Positions 1 to 9,565 of a stretch of 64,000 bases of DNA are shown here, one piece after another. A program made the translations under genes and the position numbers. This stretch comes from Mycteria americana. Taxonomy: Eukaryota > Chordata > Aves > Ciconiiformes > Ciconiidae. Position 1 is the first letter of the stretch, and each line of letters opens with the position of its first letter. Location: NCBI RefSeq assembly GCF_035582795.1, contig NC_134390.1:2495560-2559559 (forward strand). Reading direction: 5' to 3'. The notes under the pieces are model-generated. The model was not told the DNA's origin and ran no database searches. It worked only from the letters and a program-made list of their open reading frames with translations.

Positions 1-525
1 AAACAAGCTCCCCGCGCCTGCTGCTGCCAGAGCCGGGCCCACCGGCAGCACCCGACAGCTTACTCGCATCTGTGGCTCAGCCAGCACCAGGGACCAATTT
101 TCAAGCCAGCAAAGGTACTTTTCTTGGTTGTTTGTTGGTGAACAGACCAAGGAATCATTGGAAAAGCCTCCCCGCTTCCCAGATCCAAGGAGCAGCGTGG
201 ATCACGGGCCCGGCAGCCCACCTGCGGAGCCTCCAGCAGCGTGCCCATGGCACGGCTTAGCTCTCCGCGCGCAGCGCCCGAGCACGGGAAGGCAGGTCCA
301 GCTCCCGCTATCCAAAGCTTTAGCCACAGCCAGAAAATCCTCCCTCCGAGCTGGTTGAAGTCTCCTGGTATGAGACAGATCTTTGCAGACAGTGAATCAG
401 GTTTCCCAAGGCACAACTAGGTGATGCCTCATGCTCTCCTGCAGAAGGCTGTGTACTTACTGCTGCTCTCCCATCTTTTGAGAAACACCTACGACGCTAT
501 GCCGGCTCCGATGGCGCAAAGAGCC

Positions 526-590
526 TGGCAAAGCCCAGCCTGGCAAAGCCCAGCCTGGCAAAGCCCAGCCTGGCAAAGCCCAGCCTGGAG
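526..590. repeat. 15-bp tandem repeat, about 4.3 copies
   Basis: The unit tggcaaagcccagcc starts at 526, 541, 556 and 571 with a partial fifth copy. It lies in ANKRD52 intron 1 and copies are essentially identical, suggesting recent expansion. Confidence 0.95.
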
Positions 591-1904
591 CTCCTCCTGT
601 TTCCTGCTGCCCACATCTCAAAGAAGTTACCTAGCAGACCTCGGTAAAAACCAGGAGCAGAGCCCTAGCCCAGGTCTCCGAGCCAGCCGGTGCCGTGGGC
701 CGCAGAACCGACGGCCTGAGCTGCCAGAGCCGTTCGTGCGGCGGGGCAGGTCGGTGGGTTAGCTGCTGCCCAACCCTCGGGCATCGCCCGAGAACCCTGC
801 ACCCCATTTCTTGTTTCACAGGCCTAGAAATGCCATTTTCATGCAGCAGGTTCTTTGGGGCAGAGGCTGCAGTGCTCTTGGTCCGTTCAGCTCTTGGCAC
901 CCCACGATTGCTGCCAAACCCAACGCTTCCCTGCTCCGGCCGTCAGAGCCTCTGCCGCTTTTCTCACGGCAAGTCCAGGGTGCTGCGAGCCCGAGCGAGC
1001 CGCGGCAGCCCCGGCACACCCCCTCCAGCTCTGCCCGCGTGCCTAAGGCTGGATCTAACGGTCAAAACGGGTGAGCCCCACTTATCTTGACCTCTCAGAG
1101 GAACAACAGAGCTTCGTTTTCAAGGCAATCCCTTCTCGTCCCTACTGCCCAACCAACCTCACGCTCATCTGCTCACCCCACCATCAAAGTAAAAGCAGTT
1201 AAACACGGGGAACACATCCCGGGTCAGAGGGAACGCGTGAGTCATTCCCCGGGAATGCAGCAGACTCAGCATCACTCGTTAGACATTAAAAAAAAAAAAG
1301 GTTTTTTTAAAAAAAAAAAAAGGGGGAAAGAATCGCAGACGATAATTATGCCCTGAGCAGTCTTCAGTGGCGCGCGGTTTGCAGCAGTGCTGGGTCTGAC
1401 ACACCCACCCACCATTCACAGGGAAAGCTAAATGTTTTGGTTACCAAAAAAAAAAAAGTTCTATTTAAATCACAGATCAATCCCTCATCCTCACCCCTCC
1501 CCTCCTTCATCCACCCTCCCAGGCTTTAAACACTCGCTATATTAATGATACCGCAGGAGCGGGGGACGAGAGGCAGGCGTAAATATTTGGTTTCGAGGGG
1601 CCAGCGAGCCCCGATCTCCAAAATCGAGGTGGCTAAAGGCGGTTTATGTAAAACGCGCGGGGAAGAGGGGATGTCCGAGCCCAGGCGACACCGGGGGTCA
1701 CTGCTCTGGTGATGGGGCACGGACATCCAGCCCAAGGAAGCAGGGCCATGAGCGGCAGCGTCCGTGCGGCAGGAGGAGCTCCCGGCCGGGGGAAGGCAAC
1801 GGGGCTGCTCAGGGATGGGGGGTCCCAGGCGAGACCCCGTGACGGGCAGGCCGGGAGTGGGGTGAGGGCCACGTGCCGGCGGCACCAGGGTGGGGGCTGC
1901 CTTG

Positions 1905-2165
1905 AAACCTGGCATGGGAGACACCCTGCACCCCATGGGCATCCCCAGAACTGCGCTGGGGACACCCTGCACCCCAGGAGTGTCCCCAAAACCCGACAGG
2001 GATGTGCTGCACCCCAGGAGCGTCCCCAAAACTGCACTGGGGACACCCTGCACCCCGGGACTGTCCCCAAAACCCAATGGGGACACCCTGCACCATAGGA
2101 GCGTCCCCAAAACCCGAGGGGGACACCCTGCACCCCAGAGGTGCCCCCAGAGCCCAGCGGGGACA
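1905..2165. repeat. Minisatellite, roughly 40-bp units
   Basis: About six imperfect copies of a unit containing gacaccctgcacccc followed by gtccccaaaacc. It lies in ANKRD52 intron 1. The reverse complement is open in several frames, which explains long spurious ORFs over this area. Confidence 0.85.
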
Positions 2166-2671
2166 CGACGGGGGCGGCAGCGGGAGGCGCAGCGACCCCG
2201 GGTCCCGTCCCGGGGGTCCCACCCCCGCCGGGCAGGGGGGTCCCGGGGCGAGCACTCCCCCTCGGGGTCCGCGCTCCCTGGGCTGGGGTTCCCGTCCCGG
2301 GGCCCTGCCCTTACCGGGCCGGGGGTCCCGTCCCCGCTGGGCCCGGCTGCCGTGCCCGGGTCCCGGCGGCCGCGGAAAAAGCGGAGCGGAGCGCGGCGGG
2401 CGGCGAGCCCGGCGCCGGGCCGGGGCTGCGGCGGGGCGGCGCGGGAGGCCCGGCGGGCCCGAGCGGCAGGTGGGAGCGGGCCGGGCGGCCCCGCGCGGCG
2501 GCGGGCCGGGGGCCGCGGGCCGCGGCCTGGGGCGGCGGCCGGGCCGGGCCGGGCCGGGCCGGGCCCGGTGGCGGGCGGGCGGCGGCGCGCACTAGGCCGC
2601 GCATCCCCGGGCTGGCGTGGCGGCGCGGCCGGGCGCGGCGCGGGGGCGGCGGGCGGGCGCGGCGGCGGTAC

Positions 2672-2698
2672 CTGGTCCGTGATGCTGAGAATCCCCAT
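2672..2698 (-). CDS. ANKRD52: ANKRD52 first coding exon (gene continues off the left edge)
   Basis: Read on the minus strand, the ATG at 2698-2696 opens nine codons, MGILSITDQ, followed directly by a GTACCG donor at 2671. These nine residues equal the start of human ANKRD52, an ankyrin-repeat regulatory subunit of protein phosphatase 6, and the junction is phase 0 as needed for the next human residues (PPLVQ). The frame stays open into the intron, so a naive ORF caller would miss the exon boundary. Orientation is divergent to COQ10A, as in human. Only this exon is in the window; the rest lies to the left. ANKRD28 and ANKRD44 are related, but the neighbouring COQ10A and CS make ANKRD52 the clear choice. 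Confidence 0.88.
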
Positions 2699-3761
2699 CT
2701 CGGGGCCGCCCTCAGCGCCCAGCTCCCGGCATCGGGCTCCGGCCGCGGCGGCTCCGCTCGGGCGGCTGGCGGGGCGGGGAGCGGCTGGGCCCGCCCACCG
2801 CCCGGGGAGCGGCCGCCGCCGCCGGGCCGCAGCGCCGCCGCCGGCCGCCATCGCCGGGGCCCGCGGAGGCGCGGGGGGGGGGGGGGGCCGGGCCCCCCTG
2901 CGGGGTCTGCGGGAGGGCGGCTCCGGGCCCCTCGTCCTCAGGGAGGGCAGCCGGGCCCCCGCGGGAGCCGCCCCCCCCCCCGGCCCCGGGGGATCCCCGG
3001 GACTCCCCCCGCTCCGCGGGCCACCCCGAGCAGCAGCTTCCCCGTGGACGCTGCTGCTTCCCCCGGCCAAAATCCGGCCCGCGGCCTCCACGCCGGGCGG
3101 GAGGGAGGCTGGGGTGGCGGGCGAGCGTCCCACCGCGCTGCCACGGCTCGGGGACAAGCCCCGGCGCAGGGAAGCCTGGCAGGAGCCGTGCGGCCCCTGC
3201 CCCGGTCCGGGGGGTTCTGGCCGGCTGGAGCCGTCCCCCCTGGGCGGCTATAGCTGGTACCGGGGCGTCGACTGCACCAACGTGCACAGGCATCGCCCTG
3301 CAACCCCTTCCCTCCGCCGTGCCACCGCTCAGGACGGGCAGGGCGGCTCGGTGTCGGGGCAGGAGCTCGGCCGGGGCGGGGGGCAGCTCTGCCCGCTTGC
3401 CGCCCCGCTGCCCGCTCACCCGGCAGTGCTGCCCGCGTCCCCGCTGCCGCGTCCACGCCGGCTCTCGCAAGCGCCCGGGATGCAGCAAAGCGCTTCCCGC
3501 TCGCTGGGCTGTTTTTACAGGATCAGGCGTCACTTTACCCGCTCCCCAATTCCTTCTGGCCCCCACGGTCCCTCCCAGCCCCCTGCCAAGGCAGGCCCGC
3601 AGCGGTGCCCGGCCGGCCCGCGTCCGTCGGAAATAGCGTTAAACCGAGGAACCCGCCGTGCCCCCCGCCGCGCTGGGCTGCGCGCTGCCCGCGGGTACGG
3701 GCAACTCCTGGTTCATCGCCTCCCCTGCTCTGCCCAGATGGGGGTAGGTGACGGCGCACGG

Positions 3762-3806
3762 CTCCCACGGCTCCCACGGCTCCCACGGCTCCCACAGCTC
3801 CCACGG
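3762..3806. repeat. 9-bp tandem repeat (ctcccacgg), five copies
   Basis: Units start at 3762, 3771, 3780, 3789 (one base change) and 3798. The tract lies in the gap between ANKRD52 and COQ10A. It is open in frame on both strands, but nothing suggests it is coding. Confidence 0.95.
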
Positions 3807-4177
3807 CTCCCCGTCCCTCGAATACCGGCTGGGGACACGTGGGGGCCCGGCCGAGCCGCGTCCGGAGGAGGCGGCGCTGGGGACGGGGCTGCCGGGGTTA
3901 TTTTTATCGTGCGTTGGGACCTGCTGTTAGCGGCTGTTACCTAACCGGGAAGCCAAGGTGAAATGAGGGAGCCCGCGAGCAGCTGCTGACATTTCTGCCT
4001 GGGAGGAGGCAGCCGCAGCACCGGGCGCTGCTTGGAGAGGCGGGCGGCCAGTGGGGCCGCAGGCCGGTGCTCCCCACCGGGGCCGCTCTGCCTGCCGGGG
4101 CCCCCGGGCACCGCTGCGCCCCGCGCCCGAATCCAGCCCCCGGCTGCCCCTGGGCGGGGGGGAGCGGCCCGGCCGGG

Positions 4178-4226
4178 ACTACGCTTCCCGTCGTCCCCCG
4201 CGCGGCCCGGACTACAGTTCCCGTCG
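4178..4226 (+). promoter_or_regulatory. Two tandem ZNF143/SBF-type elements
   Basis: Two near-identical motifs, actacgcttcccgtcgt at 4178 and actacagttcccgtcgt at 4211, are 33 bp apart and in the same orientation about 150-200 bp before the COQ10A ATG. The second matches the known ACTACAnTTCCC motif of ZNF143 (SBF), common in housekeeping and divergent promoters. Binding is inferred, not seen. Confidence 0.6.
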
Positions 4227-4373
4227 TGCCCCGCGCGGGAGGCGTTGCCTCGCCCCGCCCCCGGGCCGTGACGCGAGCGGGCTCTATGGCGACGCGGTGA
4301 CGTCTCGGCGGGGTGAGGGGTCACGGCGGCGGCGCCGGTGCGAGGGCAGCGGAGCCGCGTCCCGGCCCCGGTC

Positions 4374-7300
4374 ATGGCGGCCCGGCGGCTCCGCGGCGCC
4401 CTCCAGCTCGGGGCGCGGCAGCGGCTGCGGGCCGCGGCGGCCCCGCCCGGCAGGTGAGCGCCCGCGCCCCGGCCGGGCGGCGGCAGCGGGCAGCGGCAGC
4501 GGGCAGGGCCGCGGGGCGCGGGCGGGGGTCCGGGGCGGGCGGCGGGGCCGGCGCGGGGCGGAGCGGGGCCGAGGCCCGGGGCTCGGGCGCTGGAGGTCGC
4601 GCAAGGGCCCGGGGGCACCGGCGACGGCCGCGGGGCAGGGACGGGGCGTCCGCCGGCGCGGGGCGGGCCCCGGGGGGGGCGATCGGGGCCGGGGGCGCCG
4701 GGCAGGCCTGGGGGAGACCCCGCGGGGCGAGCGGCCCCGGCCCCCGCGGTCCTGGGGGTCGCCCGGGGGCATCTTGGGGACACCGAGGGGACCCCGGCGG
4801 GGGCGGGAAAGGGGCCCCCGGAGCCACGGGGGGGTCCCTGTGGCCCGGCAGCGGCCCTGGCCCACGGCCACCAGCGAAGGCCCCCGGGCAGGAGGGGGGG
4901 ACTCGCTGCCCGCGGGGGAGCCCGGGGCCTGGGCTGGGCCTGACCTTGGGGCGCGCTGTGCTGGGGCGAGTGCCACCCCCGGGGGGGCCGGCGGGGGCCG
5001 CGTCCCGGGAGCGGGGCCGCGTCCCGGGAGCGGGCGTGAGGGCCGGGCGGGTGCCAACCCCTTCTTCTTGGGTCAGGAGCGACGTCAGGCGCATCGGCGG
5101 GCCGGGCGCCGGCGTCACGATTTGCCCGGGCGAGCGGAGAGTCCAGGAGACCTCAGGCCACCCCGCCGTGTCCCCCGCCGGCACTGACCTCTGCGCCCGG
5201 CCGCGCTGGGCGTGGGCAGAGCCGGCGGCCGCGCTGCCAGCGCCGCTGCGACTCTTGCCAGCTCGGGCCCGGCACCAGGCGCTCGGGGACAGGGTGGCTC
5301 TCGCGAGCCCTGGGCAGCCAGCCTCGCTGCCGGCCGGGTCAACGGCGTGGGATCGGCCGCAGCGTCGTGCCGCGGCGCCGGTTTAGGAGCCGCCTCTGCT
5401 GAGCCCCGTCGCGGTGCGCGTATGGCACCGAGCGGTGCCAGGCAGAGCTTCGGTGTGAGTGAGCAGGGGAGCGATCGCCTCGGGGGCCGGCGGCGCAGCT
5501 GCAGGGTCCCAGCTCTCCTGGGGACTCCCAGCTCTGCGCGGCTGAGGGCCACAACCGGGGCTCGCACAGCTCGACCGCGCCAGCCCGTCCCCCGCGTTGC
5601 CGGCTATTCTGGGAGCTCGGGGGCTGCCAAGCGCCCCGGGTGACTCCTCTTGGCGCAGGAGCGTCCCGTGGCTCCTGGGGGAAGCGGGACCTTTCTCCCT
5701 CGGCCACCAGTCCTGGAGGAGAGTCGGTGTGACCTGCGTGCAGGCACATCTAAAAATACCCGTGTTGTCCCGCAGACACCGAGCGCTGCCAGTTACGGCT
5801 GTCATGGGAGGGAGCCCGGTGGTGCCAGTCCTCACCCGGAGCCCTGCCGGCCCCGGGGTGGTCAGGGTTACGGCCCGCCACCGTGATGCTCAAGCTGTCA
5901 CCTTCCCGGTGCTTGGCAGGGACTAGCTGCCAGGGGTTGGCTAGGTGGAACAAAGCCGAAGGAGCCAACGGCAGCACCATGGGAGGGAGGACCCTGCTGC
6001 TGTCCCCGCAGCGGCGGGGCTGGGCAACACGCCACCCGGGACCCTGCTGTGCCTCTGGGGCTCGGCCTCTCCTCGAGGAGGTGGCGAGCGTTGTCCCTTC
6101 CCACCGGCAGCGACAGCACCATCCGCGCCGTACCCGAGGGACGAGACGGGGCCGGGGTGGGACGCGGAGGAGGGAGAAGGTCTGGCCCGAGCAGGGCTCT
6201 GTGCTGCTGCCGGAGCCCAGCGCGGGGCTGGGGTGGAGCTGGGGAGGGGTAACGGGCAGTCGTCCCCGCTCTGCCGGTCCGGATTAGGTGTCCCTGAGGT
6301 CAGGTTTCCCCAGCCTTCCTCCTCTTGCGCAACAGCAGCGCTGGCAGCAGCCGTGGGACGCTGCGGCTGGACTTCCCCGGCCTCTCCTCACCGGCCTGCG
6401 GCCCCGGGCAGGAGGGCGAGGGCTGGCCGTGCTCGCCTGCTTTGTCCCTGATCCCCCCCTCCCCCGCCCCGATCCTGGGGCCGATTCCCATCCTGGGAGG
6501 GACCTGGGCAGGTCTGGAAAGGGCCCAACGTGGTGGGTGTCCTGGGGCGGGTGGCTGCCCCGCTCGGCCCAGTGGCTCGCTGGCGGCTCCGCTGCCCGGC
6601 GCGGTCCCGGTTCCTCTGCTAACGCCCGTCTCCTGCCCAGGCACGCGGCCCTGTGCGGCCTCCGGCTCAGCCGGCTCGGCCGGCCAGCGAGCGGTGCCGA
6701 GTGGGAGCTCCGGACCCAGCCCAGCCGGTCCTTCCTCAACCTCACCAACAAGCGGAAGGAGTACTCGGAGCGGCGCATCATCGGGTAGGTGCGGTGGCTT
6801 CCCCGCCGGCTGGGCGGCGAGGGCCCCGTGGCCCCGGCTGCAACGCCCACTCTGCCCCCCAGGTACTCCATGCAGGAGATGTACGACGTGGTCTCCAACG
6901 TGGAGGACTACAAGAACTTCGTGCCCTGGTGCAAGAAGTCGGTGGTGGTCTCCAAGCGGACGGGCCACGTCAAGGCCCAGCTGGAGGTGGGCTTCCCGCC
7001 CGTGGTGGAGCGCTACACCTCCATCGTCACCCTCGTCCGCCCACACCTCGTCAAGGTGAGCACGGCCCCGGCGCGGCGGGCGGGCGGCCTGGCCCTGGCC
7101 GGCTCCTCGGGCCCCCCTGACCGGCTGCTCCCCCTCCCCAGGCCGTCTGCACGGACGGGCGCCTCTTCAACCACCTGGAGACGAACTGGCGCTTCAGCCC
7201 CGGCATCCCCGGCTACCCCCGCACCAGCACCGTGGATTTCTCGGTAAGACCCTGCTCCAGCCGGGGCCCAGGTGCGAAGTCCCTGGGGAGGACAGGGGAG

Positions 7301-7545
7301 ACGGTTCCTGCTGTGGAGACCTGCTCCCCCCGCCGCCGGCCCTGCCGGGGGCTCACGCCGCCCGCTCTCCTCCGCAGATCTCCTTCGAGTTTCGCTCCCT
7401 GCTGCACTCCCAGCTGGCCACCGTCTTCTTCGACGAGGTGGTCAAGCAGATGGTGGCAGCCTTCGAGCGCCGGGCGGCCAAGAACTTCGGTCCCGAGACC
7501 CGCATCCCCCGGGAACTCATGTTCCACGAGGTCCACCAGACGTGA
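4374..7545 (+). CDS. COQ10A: Coenzyme Q-binding protein COQ10 homolog A
   Basis: Five coding exons: 4374-4453, 6641-6784, 6863-7055, 7142-7243, 7378-7545, joined in phase to give 228 aa (human about 247). The product is a mitochondrial START/polyketide-cyclase-like protein that binds ubiquinone and is needed for efficient respiratory electron transport. Exon 1 is Arg/Ala rich ([10 protein letters not shown]...), as expected of a mitochondrial presequence. The conserved body includes [40 protein letters not shown] and [20 protein letters not shown]. The C-terminus ends [12 protein letters not shown]. The start is the first in-frame ATG after the GC-rich promoter. COQ10B is the paralogue; the ANKRD52-CS neighbourhood and residue match favour COQ10A. 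Confidence 0.95.
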
Positions 7546-8600
7546 GGGTGGCCCGGCCACCGCGGACTGTGCCAGGGCCCCGGGGCCACCCGCCCTGCGC
7601 CCACCCTCCTCAATATTTATTTGAGTGCATCTCTGCTGCCGTTGCCTCAACTTCCCTCCCGGCCCCGGGGGCGAGAGGTGACGCTCCTGCGAGCGCGGGG
7701 GCTGCCGTGAGCCCCCGGCCCCACCGCGACGCCGCGGGAGCTGCGTCCCAGCGCTGGACTCCCAGGTTGTGTAGCTGATTTTTGGTTTTAAGTTTTGTTT
7801 TATTTCTTGGGAGCTCTTTTTTCCCCCCCCTTTTTGTTCCTTTTTAACTCCTCTGCCAGGCCAGAGGGTCCCGGCAGCGGGGCAGCTCCTGCGCCGGCCG
7901 TGCCCGGGCCCTGCCGCCTCGCTCCGGGAGAGCGGGAGGAAGGTGGGGGTTCGCTGGAAGGGGGGAGCCCGGCTGGATCCTGCTGGGGAACGCGAGAGAG
8001 GGGGAGAGGCAGCGAGCGGCCAGGGAAGGACGGGGCCCAGCTGGGGGGGGGCGGCCCTCCTCCCCCTCCTCCCCCAGGAGCAAAAGGGAAGGAGAGCGGC
8101 GCAGGAGGAGACCCCGGCGGGAGCGGAGCTGCCGCCTGGCCCCTGGCCCGCCACGGCCGGGCACCGGAGCCGAGCCCAGCCCCGGCAGCACCCGCTCCGC
8201 CGGGGTCGCACAGTTTGCACAAGTCACACGCACAGGGCGGGGGATGGGGATGGGGTGGCTGGCGCTGCCCCCCCCCACCACCCGCAGCCCCAGCACCCGC
8301 TGCAGGCCAAGGTGCCGGCACGGCAGGGACCAGGACGGCCCCGGCCCGTGGCCCCCCCAGCACCGCTCTGGCTCCAGCTCGACTTTCCTTACCTTTGGTG
8401 GGGGAACAGGGGGGGCTCCAGCTCCACCGGGCCAAAACGTCCACCCGGGGTAGCCAGGGGCTCCCCGAGCCACCAGCCCCCGACCCCTGGCTCCCCCGCT
8501 CGGCCCTCCCTCTTCCATCCCGTCACCGAGGGCACCGTGGCCTCGCTGCCCGAGGAAGGGCTTTTACAGGCCAATAAAGAGCATTTTCCACGGGTGAGCA
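7546..8600 (+). other. COQ10A: COQ10A 3' UTR
   Basis: No coding exon was found between the COQ10A stop and the AATAAA hexamer at 8573-8578, so this is read as a long 3' UTR of about 1.05 kb. It includes T-rich and C-rich homopolymers near 7780-7850. A further AATAAA at 8920-8925 could serve as an alternative end, but it overlaps the CS 3' end. Confidence 0.65.
8573..8578 (+). terminator. COQ10A: COQ10A poly(A) signal AATAAA
   Basis: Canonical hexamer about 1 kb after the stop codon, followed by GT-rich sequence. Expected cleavage is near 8590-8605. Confidence 0.75.
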
Positions 8601-8915
8601 GCCTCCTGGTCCTTATTCGGCAGCCACGGGAGAGGGGAGCTGGGCGGGGAGGGGGCTGTGCGCTGAGACCCCCAGACCCCAAACTGGGCTGGTACCTGCG
8701 GACACCACCGAGCCCGGCGCTGCCGGCTGGCGCAGGTCCCGAGGGGCCACGTGCCACCGCGCCGGCCCCAGCAGGGACAAACGGGGGCCTCGGGGCAGCT
8801 CCCGGGGTGGGGTGGGGGTACCATCCCCTGACCCCCCCTTAAATCCTCCAGGAGCAAAGCAGAGCGCAGGGGCTGGGGTCCTGCCCCGCGCCCGGCGGGA
8901 GGGAGGCTCCGCCTT
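8601..8915. other. Gap between convergent COQ10A and CS ends
   Basis: About 300 bp of GC-rich sequence between the two predicted 3' ends. I see no exon, RNA gene or regular repeat in it. Confidence 0.5.
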
Positions 8916-8929
8916 TGTTAATAAAAACA

Positions 8930-8935
8930 TTTATT
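8930..8935 (-). terminator. CS: CS poly(A) signal AATAAA
   Basis: TTTATT on the plus strand is AATAAA on the minus strand. It lies about 630 bp beyond the CS stop, so the CS 3' UTR spans roughly 9565 down to about 8915. That UTR carries a long G homopolymer at about 9172-9187. Confidence 0.75.
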
Positions 8936-9565
8936 TTGCATTTTGTCGTTGTTTGTACAGAAGTGCCCGATACCTGCGAGGGGCCGGGGCTGGCGCGGGG
9001 GGGGGCCCAGCTCCGGCTGCCGGGGGCATCGGACACGGGGATTCACACAAACACGGGGGTGCGGGCCGGGGAGGAGTGTATCGAGTCCCTGCTGGGGGGC
9101 TGAGACATTCGTTCTTCACCTGCTGCCCTGCGGGGGGGCCTGGACACGAGTCTGGACTGAACCCCTCTCGGGGGGGGGGGGGGGGGGCGGGGGGGGGCCC
9201 CCACGACCTTGCCGGTGCCACCCCCCAGCCCAGCAGCGGGGGAACCCAGGGGTCCCAGTGTGCGCAGTGCTGCTGGGGCAGGGTGGGGGGGCAGGAGCCC
9301 CCCGCCTTGCCGGGGCAGAGCCGGGGAGGGGGCTCCGGGGTGGGGAGGGCCTGGGCAGGGGCAGGGAGCGGGGGCCCCGGGGCTGCCTCTGCCCCCTCCC
9401 AGGGCAGCAGGGAGGGCAGAGGAGCGGCGGCGGGGGGAGCTCCGCCAGCACCACAGGAGCCCCGCGGCCCGAGGGGGGTTCAGTGCCGAGTCCGTCCGGG
9501 GCCCGGCGCAGCAGCGCAGCGTTCCCTGGGGAGCAGCGAGCCGCGGCCCTGTCCCCGTCCCTTCT

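Larger units (their letters stand above)
1..2671 (-). other. ANKRD52: ANKRD52 intron 1 (part)
   Basis: This stretch follows the ANKRD52 first-exon donor on the minus strand and runs off the left edge. I found no ankyrin-repeat coding exon in it, so it is read as the 5' part of intron 1. It holds a 15-bp tandem repeat at 526-590, A/T-rich homopolymer runs near 1287-1321 and 1446-1457, and a minisatellite at about 1905-2160. Open frames here (for example 1526-3157 minus) are low-complexity and not conserved-looking. Confidence 0.75.
2699..4373. promoter_or_regulatory. Divergent CpG-island promoter between ANKRD52 and COQ10A
   Basis: This is a GC-rich, CpG-dense gap of 1.7 kb between two genes that point away from each other. 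The ANKRD52-side leader occupies roughly 2699-2850. I see no TATA box. Near COQ10A are two ACTAC(A/G)-TTCCC elements and a TGACGT element at about 4299 just upstream of the ATG. Apart from the 9-bp repeat at 3762-3806, I see no coding exon. Confidence 0.65.

Noticed and set aside
1526-3944. Long open frames around ANKRD52 exon 1 (543 aa minus, 684 aa plus)
   Set aside because: The minus frame includes the true nine-codon exon but then reads through intron and leader. The plus frame is repeat and CpG-island translation without any recognisable domain.
9172-9187. Long G/C homopolymers (also near 2876, 20218, 57490, 58066, 58211 and 62989)
   Set aside because: Typical of bird microchromosomes and prone to length error. 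They do not interrupt any coding exon modelled here, so no biological claim is made.
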